Shown here in pieces: positions 45,790-57,605 of a stretch of DNA of 64,000 nt. Every line of letters begins with the position of its first letter. Position 1 is the first letter of the stretch. Both the position numbers and the translations under genes were made by a program. This stretch comes from Rhizomys pruinosus (Eukaryota; Chordata; Mammalia; Rodentia; Spalacidae). Where the stretch lies: NCBI GenBank assembly GCA_009823505.1, contig VZQC01011018.1, positions 20,829 to 84,828 on the forward strand. Reading direction: 5' to 3'. The notes under the pieces are model-generated. The model saw nothing but the letters and a program-made list of their open reading frames with translations. It ran no database searches and was not told the DNA's origin.

Positions 45790-47340
45790 GTGTGTTCATT
45801 TTTTCTCAATTCCCACTCCCCCAATCAGGTTTCGTTCGACTTTGACAGCTGGCTCCTTCACTCCACACTGCTTTCTGTAGTGACTGTAAAACTTTACATT
45901 CCCACCAGCAATGGATGAGTGTTCCCCTTTCCCTACAACCTCGTCCAGCATTTGGTATCATTTGTTTTCTTGACCCTAGCCAGTCTTAAAGGATGGATTA
46001 GGGGTGTAGATTGCATTTCCCTAATTATTAGATTGACTGTAACTTTAAGGTGTTTCTCAGCCATCTCTAATTCCTCACTTGTGAAGTCTCGTTCTGCTCC
46101 ATCTTTTGAGTGGTGTCATTTTGTTTTCTTTCTCTTCTTTTTTTTTTTTTTTGGAGTGTTTATTATACTTGGAAATCAGATGCTTTTCAATGTATCTGTG
46201 TGAAGTTTCATCTACTCTGTGGGTTTTATCTCACTTCCTTGAGTGTCTTTTGATGTACAGAAGCTTTTGAGTTTAATGAGGTCCATTTGTCAATTGTCGA
46301 ACCTAATTCTTGAATATAGCTGCTCTATGATTTAGGAAGTAATTTCTACGCCTATGTCTTGTAGTCTGCTGCCAATTTTTCTTCTATCACTCCAGAGTTT
46401 GGGTTTCACGTTGAGGTCTTTGATCCATCTGGAGTTGACTTTTGTTACAGGGTGAGAGATAGGGGTTTAATTTCATTATTCTACAAGTGTTGATCAAGTT
46501 TTGCCAATACCACTGACTGAAGATGCTCTTTCCTCCATTGTGTGTTCTTTGGTCCCCTTGTCAAATATGAGGTGGCTGAAATTGTATGTGTTCAGGTTTG
46601 GATCTTTGGTTTTGTTTTCTTTTCACTGTCTGTTGTGATATTTCCCCTTTCATTACAGATTCTATTGATGTGGGTTGTTTCCTTCTTTGGGTTAACTTGG
46701 ATAGGTCGTCTATCTTATAATTCTCTCAAAGAACCAAATTTTGGATTCATTGACTTTTTTGTATGGTTTTCTTTGTTTCCATTTCATTGATTTCTGCTCT
46801 GAGATTTGTTATTTCTTCTTGTCTGCTGTGTTTAGGGTTCATTCGTTGTTGTCTCTCAAGTGTTTTTAACTGCAGTTTTAGATCTTTCACTTGTGCTCTT
46901 TCTGTTTCTTTGATGTAGGCCCTCAGGGCTATAAACTTCTCTCTTAGGGCTACTTTTAAAGTGCCCCATAGGTTTTGTTATGTTGTATTATCATTGGCAT
47001 TCAGTTCCACGAATGCTTTTATTTCTGTATTTCTTCCTTCACCCATTCATTATTCAGGAGAGTGTTGTTTAGTCTCCATGTGTTCTCGTAGGTTGTAGGG
47101 CTTATCCTGATGTTTATATTGAGCTTTATTGCACTGTGGTCTGATAAAATGCATGAGATTATTTCAACCATTTTGTATTTGTTGAGTTTTTTTTACTGTG
47201 TCCCAGTATATGGTCTATTTTGGAGAATGTTCTGTGGGGTGCTGAGTAGAAAGTGTATTCTCTGGAGTTTGGGTGGAATATTTGGTAGATGTCTGTGAGG
47301 TCCATTTGGATTCCCAGTGTTAAAGGACAATAGATGTCAA
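45790..47340 (-). mobile_element. LINE-1, minus strand, internally deleted
   Basis: The plus strand reads the reverse of L1 ORF2 3' sequence (cattcccaccagcaatggat, ctttgagtgtctt-type, agaagcttttgagtttaatg, tttgatccatctggagttga). After a jump near 46560 it reads reversed ORF2 5' sequence (tctcaaagaaccaaattttg, cactgtggtctgataaaatg, tggtctattttggagaatgt). The segment between the two is missing. Confidence 0.85.
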
Positions 47341-47405
47341 CCCAGGTTACTATACCCAGCAAAAATGTCAATTATAGTTGAAGGAGAGAAAAAAACTTCC
47401 ATTTC

Positions 47406-47813
47406 TGTCCTAGTTTTTCTTCCATTGCTGTGACAAAACACTCTGACTGACACCAACTTGGGGGAGGAAAGGGTTTATTCATCTTACATATCCTGGGTCA
47501 CAGTTCTCACTCAGGGAGCCCAAGGCAAGAACTCAGGGCAGGAACCTGGAGGCAGGAGATGAAGCACAGGCCATGGAGGAATGCTGTTCACTGGCTTGCT
47601 CCCCTGGCTCATGCCTAGCCTGCCTTCTTATACGGTACACAACAACCTGCCCAGGGTGGCACCACTCAATGTGGACTGGGCCCTCCCACACTGCTCCAGC
47701 ATCAAGACAATACTCCACAGATGTGGCCACAGGTCAAACCAATGGAGCCAATTCGCCAATTGACGCTCCCTCAACCCAGGTGTGTCAAGTTGACACTAAA
47801 GCTATACAGCACA
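47406..47813 (-). repeat. 3' LTR of the MaLR element
   Basis: TGTCCTAG to CAGCACA on the plus strand; direct repeat of 48985-49391. Confidence 0.85.
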
Positions 47814-48984
47814 ATTGACCCATTGTCAACTTGACACACAAAACACATCACTATTAAACCACCACCTTTCCAGTTCTTATCCCCCAAGTATGATGTTAAC
47901 ATTAATCAGAACATAAGACAGTACAAACTTAAAAGCCCCACAGTCTTTAAAATGTCCAAATGCTTAAAAGTTCAGTCTATTAAAAGTCTCTTAACTGTGG
48001 GCTGCTGTAAAATCCAAAACAAGTACTGTCTTAATTCAAAGGGAAGAATCAGGCACACTCAAACAAAACCTAAGTCTGGCAAGTAGCTCAAGGCTGGACA
48101 CCTGGGACTCACTCACAATCTTATGGGCTCCAAAGGGTTTTGGCAGGTCTCTTTCCCTGACTCTGCTGTCCATGGCACACACAGCTCATCTCGAAGGCCC
48201 AGGCCGACTCCATTCCATACCTGCAGCTGCTCTTGGTGGTCATCCCATGGTCATGACATCTCCAAAATGCTAGGGTCAACACTGAAACTGAGGTAGCACC
48301 TTCTCCAATGGTCTCTTCTGACCTCTCCTGGTGCAAAGCCTCAGCTTCTCTCCATGACCCCTGCAATACTGGGGTCTTCACTGCAACCGAGGTGCACTTC
48401 CACCAATGGTCATTCCTGACCTCTTGCAGTGCCAAGCCTTGGTTGCTCTCTGTGACCCCCTCAAATTTCAACACTGGAACCATATAGAACATTCTTACAC
48501 ATTACCAAGTCCTGCTTCTGGCTCAAGATGGAGGCTCAGGCCCCTTCTGGATCATAGCTTCTGTGTGCTGACCCTGAAGAAATTCTCCCTAGAAGATTTC
48601 ACCACAGTGATGCTGGTCTCTTTTTACTTACAGCTGATTTTTCAGCCCCAGCTAACCAGCATCAATTGTCCCTGTACAATAAAGATTTCACTTCAGGTTC
48701 TCATCTCTTGTTATTTACAGCTGACTCTTCAGCCCCAGCTGACAAGAACCCACAGATTACAGAGTCCTGATGATCTCTGCTCCCCTTTGAAACTAGAAAC
48801 TTCACAAGCCAGGCCTCCATCTTCTACAAATCCTTCAGCAAAACTGCTCCAAGCTCCACAGCAACAATCTTTAGGCATTCAGTGATCTTCCCAGCCCAAA
48901 ATTCCAAATGCCTCCACAATCCTTCCCCAAAACACCAAGGTCAGGTCTGTCACAGCAATACCCCACTCTTCTGGTACCAATTTC

Positions 48985-49391
48985 TGTCATAATTTGTCTT
49001 CCGTTGCTGTGACAAAACACTCTGACTGTCACCAACTTGGGGAGGAAAGGGTTTATTCAGCTTACATCTCCTGGGTCACAGTTCTCACTCAGGGAGCCCA
49101 AGACAAGAACTCAGGGCAGGAACGTGGAAGCAGGAGCTGAAGCACAGGCCATGGAGGAATGCCATTCACTGGCTTGGTCCCCTGGCTCATGCCCAGCCTG
49201 CCTTCTTATACAGTACACAACAACCGACCCAGGGTGGCACCACTCATTGTGGGCTGGGCCCTCCCACACTGCTCGACCATCAAGACAATACTCCACAGAT
49301 GTGGCCACAGGCCAATCCAATGGAGCCAATTCCCCAATTGAGGCTCCCTCAACCCAGGTGTGTCAAGTTGACACTAAAGCTATCCAGCACA
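48985..49391 (-). repeat. 5' LTR of the MaLR element
   Basis: Direct repeat of 47406-47813; the MaLR-type internal start lies immediately to its left on the minus strand. Confidence 0.85.
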
Positions 49392-52300
49392 ATGACATAA
49401 ACAAGTTGAAAGAATACATGTCCAGAAAAACAACCCTTCAGAGAATACTTGAAGCAATTCAAAGGACAGAAGAAAGGAGCAACCAACCCCAGGCACCTAG
49501 AAAGAGAAATCAATAAAAGCATAACTGCAGAAGTAGAAACCTAAACCCAAACCGCAAATGGATAATAAGGCAAAAGGAAGTAACACAAACCTATCATTCA
49601 TAACCTTAAATATTAATGGATTAAATTCCCCAATCAAAAGACATAGACTGGGAGATTGGATTAGGAAACAGGATCCATCGATATGCTGTCTACAAGAAAC
49701 AAATCTTACCTTCAAGGACAGGCACCACCTTAAAGTGAAAGAATGGAAAAAATATTCCAAGCAAATGGTACCAAAAAGAAAGCAGGTATTGCAATTTTAA
49801 TATCAGACAAAATAGACTTCAAAGTAAAAGAAATCAGAAAAGACAAAGAGGGCCATTATATTTTTATCAAAGGAACAATTCACCAAGATTTCACAATTAT
49901 GAATATATATGCCCCAAACTCTGGTGCACCAAACGTTAAAAAGACTATTCTCCAGGACCACAAGTTACACGCTAACCCCAGTACACCCATAGTAGGGGAT
50001 TTCAATACGCCACTGAGTCCTTTGGATAGGTCAACAGGACAAAGAATAAACAGAGAGACATCTGAACTGAACGATATGATAAACCAAATGGACCTCATAG
50101 ACCTCTACCGAATATTCCACCCTAATACCAGAGAATACACTTTCTACTCAGCACCCCATGGAACATTCTCCAAAATCGACCACATACTGGGACACAGAAG
50201 AAACCTCCACAAACACAAAAAAGATTAAAATAATTTCATGCATTCTATCAGACCACAGTGTAATAAAGCTCAACATCAACACCTGGACAAACCCTACTGC
50301 CTACAAGAACACATTGAGACTAAACAACACACTGTTGAATAATGAAGGGGTCAAGGAAGAGATAAAGAAAGAAATAAAAGCATTCCTGGAACTGAATGAC
50401 AATGACAATACAACACAACAAAACCTATGGGATAACTTAAAAGCAGTCCTAAGAGGGAAGTTTATAGCACCGGGTGCCTACATTAGAAAAACAGAAAGAG
50501 CACAAGTGAATGATCTAACACTACAGCTAAAAGCACTTGAGAGGCAACAACAGATGAACCCTAAATGCAACAGTCAGGAAGAAATAACAAAAATCAGAGG
50601 AGAAATCAATGAAATAGAAGCAAAACAATAGAAAAAAAATCAATGAATCAAAAAGTTGGTTCTTTGAAAGAATAAACAAGAAAGACAGACCTCTAGCCCA
50701 GTTAAGCAAAAGAAAGAACAACTCACAGTCCCAGAAAAACAAACGACAGATGGTATCCCTCATCTGTGGATGCTAGTGCCAATTACCTAGTTGTAAGTAT
50801 TTCTTGTGCACAGCCCCTTGACCTTTTGTCCAAAGCAGTTGGGAGTGATGCGTATTGGAAACAACAAACAACAACAACAACGGAAAAAACTGCATCAAAG
50901 AACTGACTGAAACAGTGAACTTCTGCTCAAAACTGTCAACTTCCCCATGGAGAATATTGAGAAAGACTGAGAAAGAGATGAAAAGCACGTTTGGCAGAAT
51001 GCATCAGCTCTGGTGGGTGGGGGGATGGGGGGGACACGGGTCTAGATTTGATAAAAAAATATAAATAAATTTTAAAAAACATACTTTAGTAAGCATTTAA
51101 ATAGAGAAAATAAAACAGTCTAAGTAATAAATAAAGGTTGGAACTATAAAAATAATCCTAGCTTCTCTCAGGCCATCATTCAATTAAGTGGTTTAAAAAC
51201 CAAAATGCATGTCTGGTCAAGGTTTGCTTAAAAAAGTTCATTTTTTTGTCCAAGCTTTATTTACACATCATATGGTATTTAGAGGTTTAGTATAAATTTA
51301 AAATTCCTGTATTAAATAAAATTGGTTAAATATTTTCAATATAAAATAGTACCTTGCTTAAACTAATTGGGGATACAAATTGTTGTTAATATTTGTTCTG
51401 CTCCTGATTTGCACTAAATTCCTGATAACAGTTTGAGATTAAGTGTATGTAAGTGTTCACCATATTTTTCTGTATTGTACAAATATTACCTGTGACTTTT
51501 CTTTTGCCTACAAAGCTAATTTAGCTCAAAAAAGACTGGGTTTTATCCCTTGATCCAACAGTATACAGTCCAGTAGGAGACCATTTGGAATGAGCTTAAT
51601 GGACCTTTACAATTTGGTTTCTGCCTATGCGTATGTAATGCAACTCCTGCCTTTTAAAAAATTATAGATAAAACCATAAAAGTCTAAAAATCCAAGAGAA
51701 ACTATTCTATTCATGGTATTAATACAAAAAAGTGGTTGTTATATGGATTCCTCTGGGATGCAGTTTACAGAGCACTCTCTACTCTGAACTTTTTGTCCAT
51801 TTTTCAATTTTAAAATAAAAATGGCAACTCCAATCCATAAGCATTGGAGCCCTCTGAAAGGCCATAATTGATGCCACTGGTGCTATGGCAGGGCACAACT
51901 TAGGACAAATAAATAAATAAATAAATAAATAAATAAACCCAATCCATTACTAACATGGGAAAAGGGTTTGCTTGAAAGTACCCATGGACAGAGCCACGAT
52001 CAACTTGGGTGCCTGAGAAAAATGTCTTTGAACTATACAGATGGACCAGGAGCCACTAGCAGAAATATTGGCCCATCTAAACATCAAAGAAAGAATGGAA
52101 AAGTCCAATAAAAGGCTGCTTCACAGGGAACCAACATGCAGGGTGACACATAGGTGTTCCTGCTGGCATCTCTCTGGATTAAGAGTCTCTATGGCAATGA
52201 CTCCTTGTGGGACCTACTTGGCTGCTTCCTTTAACTGACTAACAGGCATAAGATCTGTTAGAGGGATATTCTTTATCCCCCTCCCCCCCAAAAAAACCAC

Positions 52301-52479
52301 ACAAAAATACAGAGTAAAATTAATTAAAATGTGTACCAAAGCTAGGTTCTGTGCTAAAGAACCTTGAAAGGGCTTTGGAAGAACAAATATAAAAAGTAAA
52401 TTCAGTAAGGAGGGCTACCAGGGCCAGGTATAATTATAAAATCTTTTAAAGTTTAATGGTTAAATAAAACATATTCATG

Positions 52480-52737
52480 GGGCTGGAGAGATGGCCTAGC
52501 GGTTAAGAGCGCCGACCGCTCTTACAGAGGACCCGGGTTCGATCCCCAGCACCCACATGGCGGCTGAGAACTGTCTGAAACTCCAATTCCAGGAGAACTC
52601 CAGTTCCAGGGGAATCCGAGGCCCGCTTCTGACCTCCGCGGCATTGCACGACACGGGTGCACAAACCTGCATGCAGACAGTACATTCATACACATACATA
52701 AATAAATAAAATTGATTAAAAAAATTAAAAAAAAAAG
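52480..52737 (+). repeat. B2 SINE
   Basis: Full-length, low divergence. Perfect duplication acatattcatg at 52469-52479 and 52738-52748. Confidence 0.95.
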
Positions 52738-53997
52738 ACATATTCATGAAGGAGGGCTTTGGTGATAGTAGGGGAGCTGATTTGTCTAAACATCCAGAAC
52801 ATATGGTGACATGAACCTTTGTGCCTGGCCTTTGGATTAATGCCCTACCTCTAAAATTTGCTTTATGGTCAGGTGAGACATATGGGTAAATAAAAGCTTA
52901 TGGTACCAGTTATGGACTACTTTTAACAAGGAGCTGTTACCTATGGGGCTCTAAACACACCCAAAAGAAAAGCAATTTGCCTGTAATGTTGGGGTACATG
53001 CAAAAAAGGAGGCGGTAAGACCCTACTGCTGAAGATGTGGTATTAGCATAAAAAGGAAAAAAGTACGTTGAGACCATACCCTGCAAATGGACAGCTAAGC
53101 TTCATGATGGCAGAGAGTGTTATGCAGAGCACTGGAAGGTAATGGCCTCCTGAGTCAAGCAAGACTCATCAGCTATGCCTTGCTTGCCTGGAGATAGTAC
53201 AGTTAGTGTTGTCCTAATATCAGTACACCCCAAAATATCTAATGGCTATAGCCCACTCCCTGGGAGGATAATACATACATGGCTGATACAATAGGCTTGC
53301 CCCTCTAGTGGCTAAAAAACATTATAGGCCATGATAGAAAATTTTACCATCCCTTTGCACAAAAAGCCACAGTTTCTAGACTAAAATATCATGTAAAGAT
53401 TTATGTCTTTGCCCATAACATAACTTGTCCTGATAATTAATATTTGATTATTTTCCTGTACTTCTTGCTATTTGTGTTTTATTAGTTGAATTTATAAGAC
53501 CCCTGGATCTGCCACCTGCCCATTGGAAGCAAAGCTTGGACAGAGCCGAGAGTCCAGTGTGTCACTTCAAAGAAAAATAAAATGGATCATTTTACTTCTC
53601 ACTCTCTCTTACCCCTTTTCCCAAGGCCTAGGGACCACTTACAAAGAGGGGGCACATCAGAGTGTAAAGGCTGAGGAGATGGGGGTGAATCATGAGATGA
53701 CCACAAATACGGACTGGACTCTCATTTGGTCAGCATAATCGTATGCGCAGGCCTTTTTAGCTGGACTTGAGACTATGGGATACAGCTGAATTCCCTATCT
53801 GTGTAAGATTGGCCACAGATATTTGCTAATTATGTTTGTATGGATATTGCTTGTATTCATTGGTTGATTTTCTCTGTATTAAGTTCTTTTGGGCATTAGT
53901 CTTAGTATTTTTACAGAGTAGTCATGGACTTTGGGGACAGACAAACGTAACCGACCACTATTCCTATGATACTATCTGAGCTTATGGAAGCTAATAT

Positions 53998-54010
53998 AAA
54001 AAGGGGGAGA
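53998..54010 (+). promoter_or_regulatory. Polypurine tract
   Basis: aaaaagggggaga immediately upstream of tgtgggcata at 54011. Confidence 0.7.
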
Positions 54011-54266
54011 TGTGGGCATATCTAATGTGAGCTTAGGTGTGTGTGAGCTAAAATTTCCAGCCAATGCCTCGCAGAGGCATAAGTGAGGGTCACAGGACCT
54101 CACTGTCTCTGCCCATGAATTGGGATGTGATGGTACAAAGGTCTGGGATTGGTCCCTGGTGGTGACATCATACTGCCTATACAATGATCTGCTGCATTTG
54201 AATAAAGCACCATTTTGCATTTGAATTTACAACCTGCCATGTGTCCTTGTGCTGTGCTTTCAAACA
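54011..54266 (+). repeat. ERV 3' LTR (right edge inferred)
   Basis: Starts TG after the polypurine tract, carries AATAAA at 54201-54206, and a terminal CA is possible at 54265-54266, giving 256 bp. Confidence 0.6.
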
Positions 54267-54645
54267 TGAGCTTCTGCATGACCTGCCCCACTGTGGAAAT
54301 GACTGCTTACTGCATCTGTGCTCTCTAGGAAGCAGATCACAGTGTTTGAGGTGACAGAACAAGCTGAACCAAAACCAGAGCTTCTTAAGCACAGCCTTTC
54401 TGTGGAGCCCAGCTGAGATGCAAACTGGCACATCCCAGACAAGAAAGTCCCAACCAACTGTGGACCCCTATTCTGTGGTCTGAGTCAGAAGTTTAATTCT
54501 AACTTAAATCTCCTACATGAACTAGAAATAGTTATTTTATCTATTCTGAACAACTTTCCTTCTAACATGCTGTCTGGAAAATGTTTAATCAAGACTTGGT
54601 CACATGGAACATTCATGGTTTCTACTGCTCAAACACTTATACTAT
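54267..54645. other. Unassigned sequence right of the LTR
   Basis: Nothing recognised; could include more U5 sequence if the LTR is longer than judged. Confidence 0.35.
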
Positions 54646-54975
54646 AGGGGTGAAGAGATGAGATAATGGTAAGGACTTGAAGAGGACCTGGGTCTGTTCC
54701 TAGTATCCACATGACAGCTCCAGTTCCAGGGGAATCTGGCTCCCTGTTCTGGTATTGATGAGTATTGCACATAGAGGAACACTTTTTTTTTTTTTTTTTG
54801 GCCTTTTTGAGACAGGGTCTCTCTGTAGCCCCAGCTGTCCTGGAACTCACTCTGTAGACCAGGCTAGCCTTGAACTCACAGAGATTCGCCTGCCTCTGGC
54901 TCCCAAGTGCTAGTATTAAAAGTGTGGGCCACCACACCCGGCTCAGGGGTACACTTATATACATGCAAGAAAACA
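54646..54975 (+). repeat. Old B2 SINE split by a B1
   Basis: B2 parts 54646-54780 (gaagaggacctgggtctgtt, agttccaggggaatctggct) and 54943-54975 are separated by the B1 at 54783-54942. Confidence 0.75.
54783..54942 (-). repeat. B1 SINE nested in B2
   Basis: Full minus-strand B1 from T-run to ccaccacacccggct. Confidence 0.9.
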
Positions 54976-54998
54976 TTCCTCAAAATAAAAAAAATTTT

Positions 54999-55135
54999 GC
55001 TGGGCGTGGTGCTGCATGATTTTAATCCCACCACTGGAGAGGCAGAGGCAGGCAGATATCTGTGAGTTCAAGGCCAGCCTGGTCTACATAGCAAGTTTCA
55101 GGAGAGCTGGGGCTACAGGGACCAAAAAGAGTAAA
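54999..55135 (+). repeat. B1 SINE
   Basis: gctgggcgtggtgctgcatg through gagctggggctacaggg; short tail. Confidence 0.85.
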
Positions 55136-55709
55136 AATTTTAAAGCTTATCCTATAATAACTTACTAACAGGAGACAAGCATGTGCTAGAGAGAGAAGCA
55201 TGATGACATATGGGAACCTGAAGTTGAGAGTGCTAGATTCTTGCCAGAGATGCTTGCTACCTCCCTCCACTACCTGTGAGAGCCATACTACATCCTAGAA
55301 ATTGTCCTCTGGGAACTGTCACAGGATACCGAATACACAACAAAGGCGACAGGCTTCCTACATCCCCCAAGAGCCACAGTCATAGAACATGATGTGCATG
55401 GAGTTGCCCAAATTTGTAACTGAAAGATAGAGGTCCTGCCATCAGGGAGTTCTGGTAGGGAGTGGTCTTCAGTCACAGAAACCCTCATCTTCAAGGACAT
55501 CCTGACTTAACTTGTCTGGATTAAAGAGACTAGCAGGCTTTCCCCATCTGTGGAAACTGATACAAAACAGTCCAAGTAACAATTAATTAAGTGTATATAG
55601 TTCACAGAAGAGTGAGGCCTCATATCATACCCAGAAGATTCTGTGTTTTAGTTTTTTAATTTTAGGGTTTTTTTTTATTTGCAAATTTGTAGTTTGTGAT
55701 CTCTTTGTC

Positions 55710-55740
<31 letters not shown>

Positions 55741-56261
55741 TCAGCATTTAAAACAGATGTCAGCTGACACCTTCCCAGTTCCCCTTGTCTTAGACCCACA
55801 ACTCTGATACTGTATGTAGCACATGTGAAATTGATGAGTTTAAATTTATTTATAAAACCTTATTTGGGTCACCTGGGGTGTCCCTGCATGGCAGTGTGAT
55901 TGGCATGTGTAATCTCTGAGCTCTATCACTACCAACTCCTTTCCTCACATACTTAATACCTTTCAGTGTCAAATGGCATGAGAAGTTTCTAATACATAAT
56001 AACAATTTTTGTCTTTTGTTTGTACAAGACTAAGGATGGGCTGGTGGCTTATTTTCACATTCTGAGTTATCACAGAGACAGCAGTTAGCCTTTAAGCCTT
56101 TTGGGGTTCTGAACTTTATAGTCCTATTTTTCCTCAAAGGCTCCTGACTAGATTAGATAATATCCATATTTCAAAGTGACATGAGTCATGAAGTTCTTTA
56201 ATGATTTTTTTTATCTATGTCAACAGAATCTTACTGAATCTCTTAGCTCTATAAAGATTTT
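55136..56261. other. Unassigned sequence with (CA)n and the 40.2-kb paralogous block
   Basis: (CA)n at 55712-55736; 55736-56010 aligns with 40231-40510. No gene. Confidence 0.45.
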
Positions 56262-56414
56262 GAGCTGGGCGTGGTGGTGTATGCCTTTAATCTTAGCACT
56301 TGGGAGGCAGAGGCAGTGGATCTTTGTGAGTTCAAGGCCAGCCTGGTGTACAGAGTGAGTTCCAGGACAGATGGGGCTACAGGGAGACCCTGTCCCAAAA
56401 CAAACAAACAAAAA
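56262..56414 (+). repeat. B1 SINE
   Basis: gctgggcgtggtggtgtatg through the full body to a (CAAA)n-like tail. Confidence 0.9.
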
Positions 56415-56511
56415 TCTTTACTAAGAAACCGATTTCTTCCCTATTATTGTGTAAGATGAGCTTTGACTTGATTTTTTGGAACGTACTTTTATTTTTTTCA
56501 TTTATTTATTT

Positions 56512-56657
56512 TTGGGATTTTTGAGACAGGGATCCCATTTAGTTCCAGGTGGCCTGGAGCTGGCTCTGTAGACCAGGCTGGCCTTGAACTCACAGAGATC
56601 TGCCTGCTTCTGCCTCCTGAGTGCTGGGATTAAAGGCTTGTGCCAGCATGCCTGATG
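56512..56657 (-). repeat. B1 SINE
   Basis: Minus-strand B1, moderately diverged. Confidence 0.9.
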
Positions 56658-56702
56658 GAAAAGATTTTTTAAAAATTTTTTTTATTATTTTTTTTGGAAA
56701 AG

Positions 56703-56829
56703 ATTTTTTTTTTTGGTCTTTGCGAGACAGGGTCTCCCTGTAGCCCCAGCTGTCCTGGAACTCACTCTGTAGACCAGGCTGGCCTTGAACTCACAAAGAT
56801 CCACCTGCCTCTGCCTCCCAAGTGCTAGG
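56703..56829 (-). repeat. B1 SINE truncated at the duplication boundary
   Basis: Minus-strand B1 that stops at aagtgctagga, where the standard sequence would continue attaaagg. The stop coincides with the left edge of angiogenin unit B. Confidence 0.9.
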
Positions 56830-57030
56830 AAAGATATTTTTTTAAACAAAGGATTTAACCATATTAACTGTGCAGTCAGAGAAATTCATCTGTGCATAGA
56901 ACAAAGTTGATTTTTTTCAAGGATTTAAATAAATCTTCTCTAAGCTTTTTAACTAAAGGCAGATTGAGTTGGAAAAAAAAAATCAGTGATTATTCCAGAC
57001 TGATTCTTACTGGGTTTAGAAACATTTTTA

Positions 57031-57036
57031 TTTATT
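57031..57036 (-). terminator. Polyadenylation signal of angiogenin B
   Basis: AATAAA on the minus strand about 135 bases beyond the stop codon, matching the site in unit A. Confidence 0.6.
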
Positions 57037-57170
57037 CAACATGTGCTGTAAACAGGAGAAAAAATTTCCAGGTAGCTGACTTTCTGGGCCTTGACAATAA
57101 ATGTTGTCATCTAGGGTGTGAGGAAGGACCACAGGAGAGTGTGCAGCCAGCTCTGGACAAGGCCTGCTGG

Positions 57171-57605
57171 CTATGGACGGAAAATAGACTCATCCAAGTG
57201 GACAGGAAAACCATCTTCACAAGCAATGACGATGTCTCTGAAGCCTGCCGTGGCGCGGTACCGGCATGGAGGCCGGGGAGACCCTCCCCTGTGCCTGCAA
57301 GTGGTGACCTGGAATGGAGAATTGCTTATTCTCAAGTTTCCTCCATAAGGCCTTCCATTCTCATCTCCACAGATGGCCCTGATCCTGTCCGAGTTGCCGT
57401 GAACAAAGGTGTTTTTGTCTTTACAGGGGGAGGTCAGGTGTCGTCTCTCCATCATCCGGTCACAGTATCTGTCATTCCGGCCACTTGGGTTGGGATCATA
57501 GTGCTGATCCAGGAAGTGTCTGTACCTGTACTGAGCCAGGGCTGGTGGGATCACAACCTGACCCAGCATGAAGACCAACAACAACGGGCCCAGACACACC
57601 GCCAT
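57171..57605 (-). CDS. Ang: Angiogenin paralog B (secreted RNase A-family ribonuclease)
   Basis: 144-residue precursor with a 24-residue signal peptide identical to paralog A and an intact 120-residue mature chain. Mature His11, Lys38 (CKDKNTF) and His112 (PVHL) and all six cysteines are kept. The exon begins at 57623 after a pyrimidine tract and CAG acceptor; the upstream in-frame ATG at 57665 is intronic. Against paralog A about 32 nucleotides differ, about 25 of them replacing amino acids (20 residues). Residues 64-67 read GGNL here and RDKE in A, so the residue matching human Arg66 is glycine here. Residues 85-87 read SPR versus NDW. The post-His112 LDES matches the usual angiogenin sequence better than paralog A does. 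Which copy is the ancestral Ang cannot be decided from the window. Confidence 0.95.
   Translation of the reverse strand: MAVCLGPLLLVFMLGQVVIPPALAQYRYRHFLDQHYDPNPSGRNDRYCDRMMERRHLTSPCKDKNTFVHGNSDRIRAICGDENGRPYGGNLRISNSPFQVTTCRHRGGSPRPPCRYRATAGFRDIVIACEDGFPVHLDESIFRP

Larger units (their letters stand above)
47406..49391 (-). mobile_element. Complete ERVL-MaLR-type retrotransposon, minus orientation
   Basis: LTRs 47406-47813 (408 bp) and 48985-49391 (407 bp) flank a 1.17-kb interior. On the minus strand the interior begins ATTGGTACCAGAAGAGTGGG, matching the MaLR internal start, right after the 5' LTR (48985-49391). No coding capacity for reverse transcriptase, as usual for MaLRs. Flanks atttc and atgac fit a 5-bp target duplication; comparison with L1 copy A (cttccatgac) shows ATGAC was original and the left copy has mutated. 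Confidence 0.85.
47341..51085 (+). mobile_element. LINE-1 copy B, plus strand, split by a MaLR element
   Basis: 47341-47405 is the end of ORF1 (ctatacccagcaaaaatgtc). After the MaLR insertion it resumes at 49392 (gacataaacaagttgaaaga). ORF2 starts near 49560 with the endonuclease (LNINGLNSPIKRHRLGDWI, CCLQETNL, later YTFYSAPHGTFSKIDHILGH), in two overlapping frames. It reaches 50631, lacks the reverse transcriptase, and joins a 3' UTR-like part (cagatggtatccctcatctg) ending in an A-rich tail at 51085. Confidence 0.9.
51230..54010 (+). mobile_element. ERV 3' portion, decayed, ending in polypurine tract
   Basis: The left end is similar to 14601-14960. The interior is AT-rich with only short open stretches (for example 52041-52238) and no intact env or pol. 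It contains an (AAAT)n run at about 51908-51938 and a B2. It ends in the purine run aaaaagggggaga at 53998-54010, directly followed by an LTR-like TG. Confidence 0.55.

Noticed and set aside
47573..49516. Plus- and minus-strand frames of 60-160 codons in the MaLR LTRs and interior
   Set aside because: Repeat-derived; equivalent frames recur in each LTR copy (also 16801-17210).
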